From: Geothrix sp. 21YS21S-4
Lineage (GTDB): Bacteria; Acidobacteriota; Holophagae; Holophagales; Holophagaceae
NCBI RefSeq assembly: GCF_030845995.1
Contig: NZ_CP132719.1
Location: 682,001 to 746,000 of the forward strand
DNA length: 64,000 bases
Reading direction: 5' to 3'
The position numbers and the translations under genes were made by a program. Shown here piece by piece: positions 43,530 through 52,243 of the stretch. Position 1 is the stretch's first letter; each line of letters starts with the position of its first letter. Under the pieces are notes generated by a model that was given only the letters and a program-made list of their open reading frames with translations, was not told the origin of the DNA and did no database searches.

Positions 43530-43799
43530 TCACAGCTGCATCACCACGCCCGGCAGCTTCTGGATGGCTTCGCGCAGCGGGATCTCGACCTGGTCGTCGG
43601 GGAGGGTGATCCAGAAGGTGTAGCTGATGAAGGCGCCTTTGCAGTTGGCCTGGTGCTGCTCGTCCCCGTCGGGCTGGGGGCCGAGGTGGGCGAGGATCAG
43701 TTCCATCACCATCTCGGGGCGCAGCTCTGCCTGGCGTCCGATGATCTTCATGGGGACGCGGGCGGGGTAGGTGATCTCGGGGCGGCGGGATTCTTCCAT
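43530..43799 (-). CDS. DUF493 (YbeD-like) family protein
   Basis: The 89-residue protein has the order of elements seen in DUF493: an N-terminal YPARVPMKIIGRQ strand, a helix (PEMVMELILAHLGP), then NCKGAFISYTFWITLP and a closing helix plus strand (REAIQKLPGVVMQL). YbeD-like proteins are small ACT-like folds of unknown or proposed regulatory role. A GGAGG ribosome-binding site precedes the ATG. The HU gene lies 50 bases upstream. Confidence 0.75.
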   Translation of the reverse strand: MEESRRPEITYPARVPMKIIGRQAELRPEMVMELILAHLGPQPDGDEQHQANCKGAFISYTFWITLPDDQVEIPLREAIQKLPGVVMQL

Positions 43800-43849
43800 C
43801 CCGCCATCCTCCCAGTTTTTTCCGTGGGGCTCAATGCGCCCCGAGCGCC

Positions 43850-44125
43850 CTATTCGACTTCGATTTCCCGCAGGTCCTTGCCGGGCTTGAAGCGGATGCT
43901 CTTGCCCTTGGGAATCTGGACGCTGGCGCCGGTCTTGATGTTGCGGCCCATCCCGCGCTTGCGGGGGCGGGGCTCGAAGACGCCGAAGCCGCGGATCTCG
44001 ATGCGGTGCCCGTTGAGCAGGGCGTCCTTCAGGCGCTCGGTGAGCAGGTCCACCACCTGGAGGGCGGTGGCCCGGGAGCAGGGATGCACCTTCATCAGCG
44101 AATTGGCGATGTCGATCTTGATCAT
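43850..44125 (-). CDS. HU/IHF-family DNA-binding protein
   Basis: The 91-residue protein has the HU/IHF fold: an N-terminal helical pair (MIKIDIANSLMKVHPCSRAT) and the signature IEIRGFGVFEPRPRKRGMGR with RNIKTGASVQIP in the DNA-binding arm. It bends DNA and organises the nucleoid. The sequence GRNIKTG is closer to IHF (GRNPKTG) than to many HUs. Whether it pairs with another subunit is unknown. It is 49 bases downstream of pilT on the same strand. Confidence 0.93.
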   Translation of the reverse strand: MIKIDIANSLMKVHPCSRATALQVVDLLTERLKDALLNGHRIEIRGFGVFEPRPRKRGMGRNIKTGASVQIPKGKSIRFKPGKDLREIEVE

Positions 44126-44174
44126 CTGCGACCTCGGGCCGGGGTTGGGAGGGTCAGGATACGAGGAAGGACGC

Positions 44175-45416
44175 CTAGCGTGCCAGCGTGATTTTCACGT
44201 CGGGGGGCGGCGGCATCGGCAAGCTGGACCCGGGAGCCGCGGGGGGAGCCGGCGGCGGGGGGGCGGGAGCGGCCGCTTCGCGGCCCAGGCCCTGGGCGAT
44301 GGCCATTCCGCGCTCCATGTTGCTCCGGGCCATGTCGGCGGTGGCCATCACGCCCTCCAGGCGCAGCTTGAACTCGCCCACGTTGGTGGCCCGCAGCAGC
44401 GCCTCCTCCTCCGTGATCAGCCGCTGGCGCAGCAGGAAGTACAGGCTCTGGTCGAAGGTCTGCATCCCGTACTGGGCGGTGCCCGACGCGATGACGTCCT
44501 TCAGCATCTTGGTTTTCTCCTTGTCCTCGATGCAGGCGCGGACGGTCTCGGTGGTGACCATCACCTCCACGGCGGGAACGCGCCCCTGGCCGTCGGCGCG
44601 GGGAACCAGGCGCTGGGAGATCACGCCCTTCAGCACCGCGGCGAGCTGGAGCCGCACCTGCTTCTGGTGATGGGGCGGGAACACGGAGATGACGCGGTTA
44701 ATGGTCTCGGTGGCGTCCAGCGTGTGCAGCGTGCTGAAGACCAGGTGACCCGTCTCCGCGGCGTGGAGGGCGGTCTCGATGGTCTCCAGGTCGCGCATCT
44801 CGCCCACCAGGATCACGTCCGGATCCTGGCGGAGGGCGGCGCGCAGCGCGGACGAGAAGGTCCGGCAGTCGGCCTCCACTTCCCGCTGGTTCACGATGCT
44901 GAGGTTGTCCCGGTGCAGGTACTCGATGGGATCCTCGATGGTGAGGATGTGCTCGGTGCGGCTGGCGTTGATCAGATCGATCATGGCCGCCAGGGTGGTG
45001 GACTTGCCCGAGCCCGTGGTCCCCGTCACCAGCACCAGCCCCCGCTGCTCCTCGCAGATGGTCTTCAGGGCCTTGGGCAGCATCAGGTCGTCGATGGTGT
45101 AGATCTTCCGCGGGATGACGCGCAGCACCAGGCCCACCGTCCCGCGCTGGTTGAAGATGTTGCAGCGGAAGCGGCCGAGGCTCGGCACCGAGTAGGCGAT
45201 GTCGAGGTCCAGGTTCTCCTTGAACTTCGCCTTCTGCTTGTCGCTGGCCATGATCGCGTAGGCCATGGCGATGGTGTCCTCCTGAACCAGCCGCTTGAAC
45301 TGGGTCATGGGGGTGAGGCGGCCCCGGATGCGGGCGATGGGGTGGTTGCCGACCTTGAGGTGGAGGTCGCTGGCGCCCTGCTCGCAGACCACCGTGAGCA
45401 GTTCGTTGATGTGCAT
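44175..45416 (-). CDS. pilT: Type IV pilus retraction ATPase PilT
   Basis: The 413-residue secretion-type hexameric ATPase starts at MHINELLTVVCEQGASDLHL (ATG 45416, GGGGGA ribosome-binding site). The Walker A TGTTGSGKST is at 132-140. Asp box and His box are visible in ALRQDPDVILVGEMRDLETI and FSTLHTLDATETINR. AIRNLIREGK-type motifs are replaced by KDVIASGTAQYGMQTFDQSL, matching the usual PilT C-terminal region. A Pro-rich tail of about 40 residues is unusual. It retracts pili for twitching or DNA uptake. No pilB/pilC is adjacent. Confidence 0.9.
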   Translation of the reverse strand: MHINELLTVVCEQGASDLHLKVGNHPIARIRGRLTPMTQFKRLVQEDTIAMAYAIMASDKQKAKFKENLDLDIAYSVPSLGRFRCNIFNQRGTVGLVLRVIPRKIYTIDDLMLPKALKTICEEQRGLVLVTGTTGSGKSTTLAAMIDLINASRTEHILTIEDPIEYLHRDNLSIVNQREVEADCRTFSSALRAALRQDPDVILVGEMRDLETIETALHAAETGHLVFSTLHTLDATETINRVISVFPPHHQKQVRLQLAAVLKGVISQRLVPRADGQGRVPAVEVMVTTETVRACIEDKEKTKMLKDVIASGTAQYGMQTFDQSLYFLLRQRLITEEEALLRATNVGEFKLRLEGVMATADMARSNMERGMAIAQGLGREAAAPAPPPPAPPAAPGSSLPMPPPPDVKITLAR

Positions 45417-45506
45417 GGCATCCCCCGCCGTAAGTCCGCTTATCTTAGACCTCCCCACATCCAAGGGAAGGGGTCGCCATCTTCCCTCGGAAATCGGCAG
45501 AATCTC

Positions 45507-45515
45507 TGGTAAAAT
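45507..45515 (+). promoter_or_regulatory. Extended -10 element upstream of typA
   Basis: TG-G-TAAAAT fits an extended -10 promoter, about 45 bases before the typA ATG. No clear -35 is seen. Confidence 0.4.
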
Positions 45516-45559
45516 CGAGGGTTCTGCCCGGGGAATGCCCGGGGCGCCCCAGGAGCCCG

Positions 45560-47386
45560 ATGACCGCCCTCGAGAAGATCCGCAATATCGCCATCATCGC
45601 CCACGTGGACCACGGGAAGACGACCCTCGTGGACGCCCTGTTCAAGGGCGCCCACATGTTCCGGGACAACCAGCGCGTCCAGGAACGGGCGATGGACAGC
45701 AACGACCAGGAACGCGAGCGCGGCATCACCATCCTCGCCAAGACGACGGCCCTCCACTGGGGCGGCTACCGCTTCAACATCGTGGACACCCCCGGCCACG
45801 CCGACTTCGGCGGCGAAGTGGAGCGGGTGCTGTCCATGGTGGATTCGGTCCTTCTGGTGGTGGATGCCTTCGACGGTCCCATGCCTCAGACCAAGTTCGT
45901 GACCCGGAAGGCCCTGGCCCTGGGCCTGCGGCCCATCGTGGTCATCAACAAGGTCGACCGCCCCGGCGCCCGCCCCGTGTGGGCGCAGGATCAGGTCTTC
46001 GACCTGCTGATCGAGCTGGGCGCCACGGAGGAGCAGCTGGACTTCCCCTGCGTCTTCGCCAGCGCCAAGCAGGGCTACGCCATGCTGGACGTGAACGACG
46101 CCAGCGAGAACCTCGACCCGCTGTTCGACACCATCGTCAAGCACTGCCCCCACCCCAAGGGCAGTCCCGACGCCCCCCTCCAGATGCTGGTCACCCTCAT
46201 GGACTGGAGCGACTTCGTCGGCCAGATCGGGATCGGCCGCATCGTGAACGGCCGGATCAAGGTGGGCGATCAGGTGGCCCTCATCAAGCGGGACGGCACC
46301 ATCCAGCAGCAGAAGGTCAGCCAGCTCTACGGCTTCGAGGGGCTCACCCGCGTCCAGCTCCCGGAGGCCAGCGCCGGCGAGATCGTGGCCCTGGCGGGCA
46401 TCAACGACATCCGCGTGGGCGAGACCGTCGCGGACGCGGCGAATCCCCAGGCCCTGGAGTACGTGGACATCGACGAGCCCACCATCTCGATGATGTTCAT
46501 GGTCAACGCCGGACCCTTCGCGGGCCAGGACGGGAAGCACGTCCAGAGCCGCCGGATCCGCGAGCGCCTCACCAAGGAACTGCAGCACAACGTCGCCCTG
46601 CGCGTGGAGGACACGGACAGTCCCGATTCCTTCAAGGTGAGCGGCCGCGGCGAGCTGCACCTCTCCGTGCTCATCGAGACCATGCGCCGCGAGGGCTTCG
46701 AGTTGTGCGTCAGCCGGCCCGAAGTGATCCTCCACACCGACCCCGAGACCGGCGAGAAGTTGGAACCCTACGAGGACGTCACCATCGACATCCCCGAGGC
46801 CTACATGGGCGTGACCATGGAGCACATGGGCAACCGCAAGGCCGAGATGCAGGACATGGGCAACGAGGGCGGCCGGCTGCGGCTGCACTTCAAGATCCCC
46901 AGCCGCGGCCTCATCGGCTTCCGCAGCGAATTCATGACCGACACCCGCGGCGAGGGCATCCTCCACAGCTTGTTCAGCCACTACGGCCCCCACAAGGGCG
47001 ACCTGCCCGGCCGCAAGAACGGCGTGCTGATCAGCATGGAAGCCTGCGAGGCCGTGGGCTTCGCCCTCATGAACCTGGAGGACCGCGGCATCATCTTCAT
47101 CCACCCCGGCACCAAGTGCTACGAGGGCATGATCGTGGGCGAGCACGCCCGCGAGAACGACCTGGTGGTGAACGTCGCCAAAGGCAAGAAGCTGTCCAAC
47201 ATGCGCGCCAGCGGCAGCGACGAGGCCACCCGCCTCACCCCGCCGCGGGAGCACACCCTGGAGCAGGCCCTGGAGTACATCGAGGCCGACGAGCTGGTGG
47301 AAGTGACCCCCAACTTCATCCGGATGCGCAAGCGGGTGCTCGACACCAACGAGCGCAAGAAGTCCGAGAAGCGCAGCGAAGGCTAA
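45560..47386 (+). CDS. typA: Ribosome-associated GTPase TypA/BipA
   Basis: The 608-residue translational GTPase has G1 [13 protein letters not shown], the switch region ERERGITI, G3 [11 protein letters not shown], and G4 [10 protein letters not shown], followed by elongation-factor-like domains and the BipA-specific C-terminal domain ([20 protein letters not shown]). It assists 50S assembly and growth under stress or cold. An AGGAG ribosome-binding site precedes the ATG. The gene is followed at 25 bases by the YdcF-type gene. Confidence 0.97.
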   Translation: MTALEKIRNIAIIAHVDHGKTTLVDALFKGAHMFRDNQRVQERAMDSNDQERERGITILAKTTALHWGGYRFNIVDTPGHADFGGEVERVLSMVDSVLLVVDAFDGPMPQTKFVTRKALALGLRPIVVINKVDRPGARPVWAQDQVFDLLIELGATEEQLDFPCVFASAKQGYAMLDVNDASENLDPLFDTIVKHCPHPKGSPDAPLQMLVTLMDWSDFVGQIGIGRIVNGRIKVGDQVALIKRDGTIQQQKVSQLYGFEGLTRVQLPEASAGEIVALAGINDIRVGETVADAANPQALEYVDIDEPTISMMFMVNAGPFAGQDGKHVQSRRIRERLTKELQHNVALRVEDTDSPDSFKVSGRGELHLSVLIETMRREGFELCVSRPEVILHTDPETGEKLEPYEDVTIDIPEAYMGVTMEHMGNRKAEMQDMGNEGGRLRLHFKIPSRGLIGFRSEFMTDTRGEGILHSLFSHYGPHKGDLPGRKNGVLISMEACEAVGFALMNLEDRGIIFIHPGTKCYEGMIVGEHARENDLVVNVAKGKKLSNMRASGSDEATRLTPPREHTLEQALEYIEADELVEVTPNFIRMRKRVLDTNERKKSEKRSEG

Positions 47387-47411
47387 GGGGGCCACGCCCT
47401 CTCCGAGTCCC

Positions 47412-48107
47412 ATGGACGCCCCTTTCCAAGCCCCGGCCCGCGCCAGTTTCCGCGAGAAGCTGGGGCCGGGGGGCTTGGTTTCCTTGGGGCTGGCCGCCCT
47501 CAGTGGCTTGGCCCTGGCGGGGCTGCCATGGATCTACCGCCTGCGGCAGGTGCTGAAGGGCGCCGCCGGAGACCCGGCGGAACCCGCGGACGCCATCCTC
47601 GTCCTGGGCCGGCGCCTGGAGCGGGATCGCCTCACCCCCGTGTTCGAGGCGCGCCTGGCCCATGCGGAGGACCTGTGGCGGCGGGGCCTGGCGCCGCGGA
47701 TCGTCGTGGCCGGCGGCACCACCGGCGACGCCGCGCGGAGCGAGGCCGAAGCGGGCCGGGAATGGCTCGCCGCCCGGGGCCTGCCCCCCGAGGCCGTCCT
47801 GCTGGAGGACCGCAGCCAGCACACTCTGGAGAACCTCTACAACGTCCGTGCCCACCTCCGGGCCGAAGGCTGGCGCACCCTGCTGATGGTGTCCGATCCC
47901 CTTCACCTGAGCCGCGCGCGGGCCACCGCCCGGGGTCTGGATCTGGTCGTCCAGTGCAGTCCCGCCCTGGGCTGCCCGCCCCGCGCCGGCAGCCTCCGGT
48001 GGTGGAAGCGCGCCGTTCACGAGGCCTTCCTGCTGCACTGGTACCACACCGGCATGGCCTACAGCCGCCTCGTCGGAAGCAAGCGGGCTCTGGAGCGGGT
48101 GACCTGA
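47412..48107 (+). CDS. YdcF/SanA-type DUF218 membrane protein
   Basis: The 231-residue protein has one N-terminal membrane helix (LVSLGLAALSGLALAGLPWI) and a DUF218 domain: ADAILVLGRRLE, then RLAHAEDLWRRGLAPRIVVA with GG, SQHTLENLYNVRAHL and LLMVSDPLHLSRARATARG. E. coli relatives (YdcF, SanA, ElyC) affect envelope integrity, and some bind SAM. The catalytic role is unknown. Its stop is one base from the stop of the convergent lipoprotein gene. Confidence 0.85.
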   Translation: MDAPFQAPARASFREKLGPGGLVSLGLAALSGLALAGLPWIYRLRQVLKGAAGDPAEPADAILVLGRRLERDRLTPVFEARLAHAEDLWRRGLAPRIVVAGGTTGDAARSEAEAGREWLAARGLPPEAVLLEDRSQHTLENLYNVRAHLRAEGWRTLLMVSDPLHLSRARATARGLDLVVQCSPALGCPPRAGSLRWWKRAVHEAFLLHWYHTGMAYSRLVGSKRALERVT

Positions 48108-48108
48108 G

Positions 48109-48519
48109 TCAGCGGAATGCGACGGCGGTCTGCACCAGCACGCGCAGGGTCTCGTCCCGGGCGGAGGGTTTGCCGTTCTTGAGGAACGCGACCTGGACAG
48201 GAAACGTCTCCCGCCCCATCTCCACCGTCAGATCGAAGGGCCGTCCCTCGGCCACGCGGCCGGACTCGACGATCCAGGTGGCCCGGCTGTGCGGAGCGTC
48301 CTCCTCCACCCGAATGTCGAGGGGCTCCCGGGACACCACGCGGTAGACGCGGTCCCGGTGGGGATTGGGCAGCTCCAGCACCACCTGCCAGCGCCCATCC
48401 GGAAGGTGGTTCATCACCCCGCGCAGGCCCGGAACGCCCTGCGGATGAAGGGGCGTGCTGCTGGGCGTGACGCACGCGGACAGAACGGCGAGGGGAGCGA
48501 GCCAGAGAAAGGGGCGCAT
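48109..48519 (-). CDS. Small lipoprotein (YcfL-like)
   Basis: The 136-residue protein has a lipoprotein signal peptide MRPFLWLAPLAVLSACVTPS with lipobox LSAC. The mature part is beta-rich (WQVVLELPNPHRDRVYRV, RATWIVESGRV), similar in layout to the DUF1425/YcfL family. No function is known to me. The ATG follows TATGCT by 6 bases and no ribosome-binding site is visible, a further candidate leaderless start. Confidence 0.7.
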   Translation of the reverse strand: MRPFLWLAPLAVLSACVTPSSTPLHPQGVPGLRGVMNHLPDGRWQVVLELPNPHRDRVYRVVSREPLDIRVEEDAPHSRATWIVESGRVAEGRPFDLTVEMGRETFPVQVAFLKNGKPSARDETLRVLVQTAVAFR

Positions 48520-48584
48520 GGCGGAAGCATAACGCCGAGGCGCGCGGACTGAATGTCGCGTCCGATCGAGGGCTGCCAGACTGA

Positions 48585-49439
48585 ATGGCTATGGCCGGCC
48601 ACCTCATCCTCGTTCCCACCCCCATCGGCAATTTGGGCGACCTCACGGATCGCGCCAAGGAGGCCCTCGCGGAGGCCGACCTGGTGGCCTGCGAGGACAC
48701 CCGCCGCACCGGAGGACTGCTCAAGCACCTCGGGATCGACAAGCCCCTGCTGCGCTTCGACGATCACGCGGGCGCCGCCGCCTTCGAGCGCCTGGGCCTG
48801 GAGCTGATCTCCGGCCGAACCGTGGCCTACTGCAGCGACGCGGGGATGCCCGGCATCAACGACCCCGGCTTCGAGATCGCCCGCGCGGCGCGGGCGGCGG
48901 GCGCCAAGGTGACGGTCCTTCCCGGCGCATCCGCGGTCCTGCTGGCGGTGGTGGCCTCGGGCCTCTCCACCCACGCCTTCAGCTTCTGGGGCTACCTCCC
49001 CAATCGCAGCGAGCCCCGCCGCACCCTGCTGAAGAAGCTGGGCACCGAGGAGGAGACCGTCGTCGTGTTCGAGACGCCCCACCGAATCCACGAGACCCTC
49101 GCCGACCTCGACGACCTCCTGCCCGACCGCGAGATCGCCCTGGGCCGCGAGCTGACCAAGCTGCACGAGACCTGGTACCGCGGGACGCCCGCCCAGGTGA
49201 AGACCCAACTCGGCTCCGAAGACCGCGGCGAGATGGTGCTGGTGCTGGCGGGAGCCGGGGCCAAGCGCCTGGTGACCGAAGTGGACACGGCCTTCGACGG
49301 CTCCCTCCCCGACTGGGCCCGCGCCTACCTCGCTGCCGCGAGGGAAGGCGGGATGACGCTGCGGGAGGCGGTCAAACCGCTGGCGAAGCACCTGGGCGTG
49401 CAGGCGTCGGAGCTCTACCGCATCGCATCGGAACTGTGA
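48585..49439 (+). CDS. rsmI: 16S rRNA (cytidine(1402)-2'-O)-methyltransferase RsmI
   Basis: The 284-residue SAM-dependent methyltransferase of the TIGR00096/tetrapyrrole-methylase fold has LILVPTPIGNLGDLTDRA at the start, ACEDTRRTGGLLKHL, YCSDAGMPGINDPGFEI (usually SDAGTPGISDPG) and LPGASAVLLAVVASGL. It methylates C1402 in the ribosomal P site. Start could be ATG 48585 or 48591. It ends at a convergent palindromic element. Confidence 0.93.
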   Translation: MAMAGHLILVPTPIGNLGDLTDRAKEALAEADLVACEDTRRTGGLLKHLGIDKPLLRFDDHAGAAAFERLGLELISGRTVAYCSDAGMPGINDPGFEIARAARAAGAKVTVLPGASAVLLAVVASGLSTHAFSFWGYLPNRSEPRRTLLKKLGTEEETVVVFETPHRIHETLADLDDLLPDREIALGRELTKLHETWYRGTPAQVKTQLGSEDRGEMVLVLAGAGAKRLVTEVDTAFDGSLPDWARAYLAAAREGGMTLREAVKPLAKHLGVQASELYRIASEL

Positions 49440-49447
49440 ATCTCGCA

Positions 49448-49540
49448 AAGAAGGGTTTGCCACAGATGAACACGGATGAACTCAGATAAAGGACCGGGTT
49501 CCTTATCCGTGTCCATCTGGGTTCATCCGTGGCCCTTCTT
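49448..49540. repeat. Imperfect inverted repeat with CAGATG/CGGATG words
   Basis: Arms of about 45 bases (49448-49493 and 49498-49540) are inverted relatives, beginning AAGAAGGG and containing GATGAAC and GGATAA words. It lies between rsmI (+) and the hydrolase pseudogene (-) and resembles the element at 2400-2548 in its GATG words. Confidence 0.8.
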
Positions 49541-49545
49541 CCCGC

Positions 49546-50310
49546 TCATGCGCAAGCGTCGGCGATGGCTTGGGCGAGGCCGGACGGATTCTCCCAGGCC
49601 ATGGAGTGGCCCGCTTCCGGAACGACGGCGACGGAGATCCCATCTTGGTGCAGGGCGTCGAAGTCAGGATCGGGAAGGGACCTCGCCCCGAATAGCACCG
49701 TGCGCGGCATGGACAGGCCGCGAAGCTGCTCGTACCAGGATGGCGAACAGCCCCGAACGAGGGAGGTCGCGGCACGATGGACGGCGAGGGGATCCGTGAC
49801 CGCCATGGATCCGGCCCACACGAGGTTTCCCGTCTCGGCGGACTCGCGAATCGTGCCCGCATGGCCCCGGGCCACGTAATCGGTCTCGGCCTGCGCGGCG
49901 ATGGCACGGCTGAAGATGCCGCCGCCGGGATGCAGATTCGACTCCGACAGCACCAGATGCCGCACGCGAGAGTGGAGCAGTCCCGCCGCCTCGATGGCGA
50001 TGGACCCGCCCATGCTGTGCCCGTAGAGGTCCACCGCCGCGAGGTCCAGGGCATCGAGCACCGCGACGATCGTTTCCGCGTGTTCCCGAATGGATTACCC
50101 GAAGTCGGAAGGCCGGTCGCTGAACCCCGACCCCAGCAGGTCCACCAGCACCGTCCTGCGCGAACCCAAAGCAGGATCGCGAACCACGCGCGGATAATCG
50201 CAGGAAGAAGCGCAGCCCAGCCCGTGAAGGAAGACGAGCGGAACTCCGCCACCCGGAAGGTCATGGATGCGGATGGTGGCTTTGGGGCTATCGAGGGGGA
50301 TTGCTCTCAT
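49546..50310 (-). pseudogene. Alpha/beta hydrolase interrupted by one in-frame stop
   Basis: Two adjacent frames in the same phase give one coherent hydrolase. The first part (from ATG 50310) has the oxyanion region FLHGLGCASS and LVDLLGSGFSDRPSDFG, then TAA at 50095-50097. Reading through, SIREHAETIVAVLDALDLAA leads to the nucleophile elbow GHSMGGS and ends with the catalytic His in PEAGHSMAW. The stop replaces a position where relatives normally have Tyr (FG-Y-S), a one-base change (TAT/TAC to TAA). Without the stop the protein would be 254 residues. Sequencing error is possible. The region is less GC-rich than its neighbours. Confidence 0.85.
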
Positions 50311-50443
50311 GGGAGGTTCCGAGTTGGATGCTCATTATGCAACTGAGAGCCGATCAGGCCCTTTCACGGCCCCTATCCTGTTCATCCTTGGCTTCTCAGA
50401 TTTGGGTTTCCCATTGAGTGTGCCTGTCGGACAGTAAAAGCCC

Positions 50444-51607
50444 ATGTCAACCTCCCATCCTCTCTCTCGTCTCCAATGGCTCGTCTTCGCGCTGGTGAGC
50501 GCGGTGTTCACGACGGTGTACATCCCGCAGCCGGTACTTCCGGTGCTACGGCGGACGTTCGGGGTGGGGGAGGGGGCGGCGTCGATGGCGGTGTCGGCGG
50601 TGGTGCTGGGGATCGCGTTGGCGAACCTGCCGTTCGGGGCGCTGTCGGACCGGGTGGCCATTCGGCCGATCCTGCTGACGGGGGGGCTGGTGGTGGCCGG
50701 GGCGGGGGTGGCGTCGGCGCTGGCGCCCACGCTGCCGCTATTGGTGGCGGCACGGTTCGTCCAGGGGCTGTTCGTCCCGGCGTTGACCACCTGCCTGGCG
50801 GCCCACCTGGCGCGGGAGGTGCCGGCCGACCGTCTCAACGTGGTGATGGGATCCTACGTGTCGGCCACGGTGGTGGGCGGGCTCGCGGGACGGCTGCTGG
50901 GCGGGTTCGTCTTTCCGCCCGAGCACTGGCGCTGGGCCTTCTTCGTGGCGGCGGCGCTGCTCCTGGCGGCGACGCTGGCCGCCTACGCGGGGCTGCCGGC
51001 GGAGCGCCAGGGCGGCGCGCGGGCGGCGGAGACGGTGCGCTTCCGCGACGTGCTGCTGCGCCACGACCTGTTCAGGCTCTACTGCGTGAGCGCCGGGGCG
51101 TTCTTCGTGTTCTCGTCGGTGTTCAACTACCTGCCGTTCCACCTGCACGGCGCGCCCTTCCACTGGTCCACGCGGGCGGTGACGCTGCTCTACCTGTCCT
51201 ACGTCGTGGGCATCGCGATGGGGCCGCTGGCGGGCCGCCTCAGCAACCGGATCGGGAACGGCACCGCCATGGTGGCGGGGGCCGTCGTCTTCGGCGGCGG
51301 GCTGGCGGTCACCCTGATTCCCGCGGGGTGGGCCATGGCCCTGGCGCTGGGTCTGGTGTGCGCGGGGTTCTTCACCATCCACGCGTCGGCGGCCGGAGCC
51401 CTCAACCGCAAGCTGAGCGCGGGTCGGGGCCGGGCCAACGCCTGCTACGTGCTGTTCTACTACCTCGGCGGCGCCGCGGGCATCACCCTCAGCGGCCACG
51501 CTTACCACCGCGCCGGATGGCACGGCGTTGTCGCCCTGGCCGCCATGGTTCTGCTCGTGCCGTTGAGCACGGGCGCCATGGAGATGCGGGGGATGGCGAA
51601 AGGCTAA
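50444..51607 (+). CDS. MFS transporter (drug/metabolite exporter type)
   Basis: The 387-residue protein has about 12 membrane helices. The motif-A loop GALSDRVAIRPI follows helix 2, and RFVQGLFVPALTTCLAAHLA has the motif seen in YnfM-like exporters. The start MSTSHPLSRLQWLVFALVSA is typical. No substrate can be inferred. It is divergent from the hydrolase pseudogene and convergent with hydC. The gene has an unusually G-rich 5' part (GTG-rich codons). Confidence 0.88.
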   Translation: MSTSHPLSRLQWLVFALVSAVFTTVYIPQPVLPVLRRTFGVGEGAASMAVSAVVLGIALANLPFGALSDRVAIRPILLTGGLVVAGAGVASALAPTLPLLVAARFVQGLFVPALTTCLAAHLAREVPADRLNVVMGSYVSATVVGGLAGRLLGGFVFPPEHWRWAFFVAAALLLAATLAAYAGLPAERQGGARAAETVRFRDVLLRHDLFRLYCVSAGAFFVFSSVFNYLPFHLHGAPFHWSTRAVTLLYLSYVVGIAMGPLAGRLSNRIGNGTAMVAGAVVFGGGLAVTLIPAGWAMALALGLVCAGFFTIHASAAGALNRKLSAGRGRANACYVLFYYLGGAAGITLSGHAYHRAGWHGVVALAAMVLLVPLSTGAMEMRGMAKG

Positions 51608-51608
51608 A

Positions 51609-51678
51609 GATCACCGCCAAGAAGGACAAATCAGGTCTTGATGCTTTTCTTGGTGCTCTTGGCGTCTTGGTGGTGATC
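51609..51678. repeat. Degenerate inverted repeat, CCAAGA family
   Basis: The ends GATCACCGCCAAGAA (51609-51623) and GTCTTGGTGGTGATC (51664-51678) are inverted relatives (13 of 15). The right half repeats TCTTGG three times. It is the same word family as 43430-43502 and sits between the convergent MFS and hydC genes. Confidence 0.8.
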
Positions 51679-51688
51679 CTTTTCGAGG

Positions 51689-52243
51689 TCAGGGTGCGGC
51701 CATCTCCTCCGCGGCGCGGGCGAGGTAGGTCTCCAGGAGGTTGGGCACCTGGTTGGGGGTGAGGGGGCCGTGGACTTCGTCGCCGATCATCACGACGGGG
51801 GCCAGGCCGCAGGTGCCGACGCAGCGGGTGCTCTCCAGGCTGAAGATCCCGTCCTTGCTGGTCTCGCCGAAGTGGATGCCCAGTTCGTCCATCAGCTTCT
51901 GGGCCACCTTCTCGGCGCCCTTCACGTAGCAGGCGGTGCCGAGGCAGACGTTGATCAGGTACTTCCCGCGGGGCTGGAGGCGGAAGTAGTGATAGAAGGT
52001 GGCCACGCCCGTGACCTTGGCGAGGGGAATCTGCATCAGCTGGGCCACGGCCTCCAGCTGGCCGGGACCCAGGTGGCCGAAGTGGGCCTGCACCATGTGG
52101 AGGGTCGCGATGAGCATGCTCTCGCTCCGCTCGCCGCGCCGGTTGGCGTCGATGAAGGCGAGGACATCCTCGGGGAGCATGGCGCGGTAGCCGCGCTCCA
52201 GGTCGGCCCAGTTGTCGGTGGAGCTGGGGCAGCAGGCGCTCAT
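51689..52243 (-). CDS. hydC: [FeFe]-hydrogenase subunit HydC (NuoE-like)
   Basis: The 184-residue thioredoxin-fold [2Fe-2S] protein is homologous to NuoE: VTGVATFYHYFRLQPRGKYL, INVCLGTACYVKGAEKVAQK and STRCVGTCGLAPVVMIGDEV. The four Cys (CLGTAC and CVGTC) bind the cluster. In HydABC it passes electrons with HydB. It overlaps hydA by ATGA and is the last gene of the cluster. Confidence 0.93.
   Translation of the reverse strand: MSACCPSSTDNWADLERGYRAMLPEDVLAFIDANRRGERSESMLIATLHMVQAHFGHLGPGQLEAVAQLMQIPLAKVTGVATFYHYFRLQPRGKYLINVCLGTACYVKGAEKVAQKLMDELGIHFGETSKDGIFSLESTRCVGTCGLAPVVMIGDEVHGPLTPNQVPNLLETYLARAAEEMAAP

Noticed and set aside
43800-43849. Terminator after the HU gene.
   Set aside because: A GGGGC/GCCCC stem is followed on the coding strand by A residues, not T.
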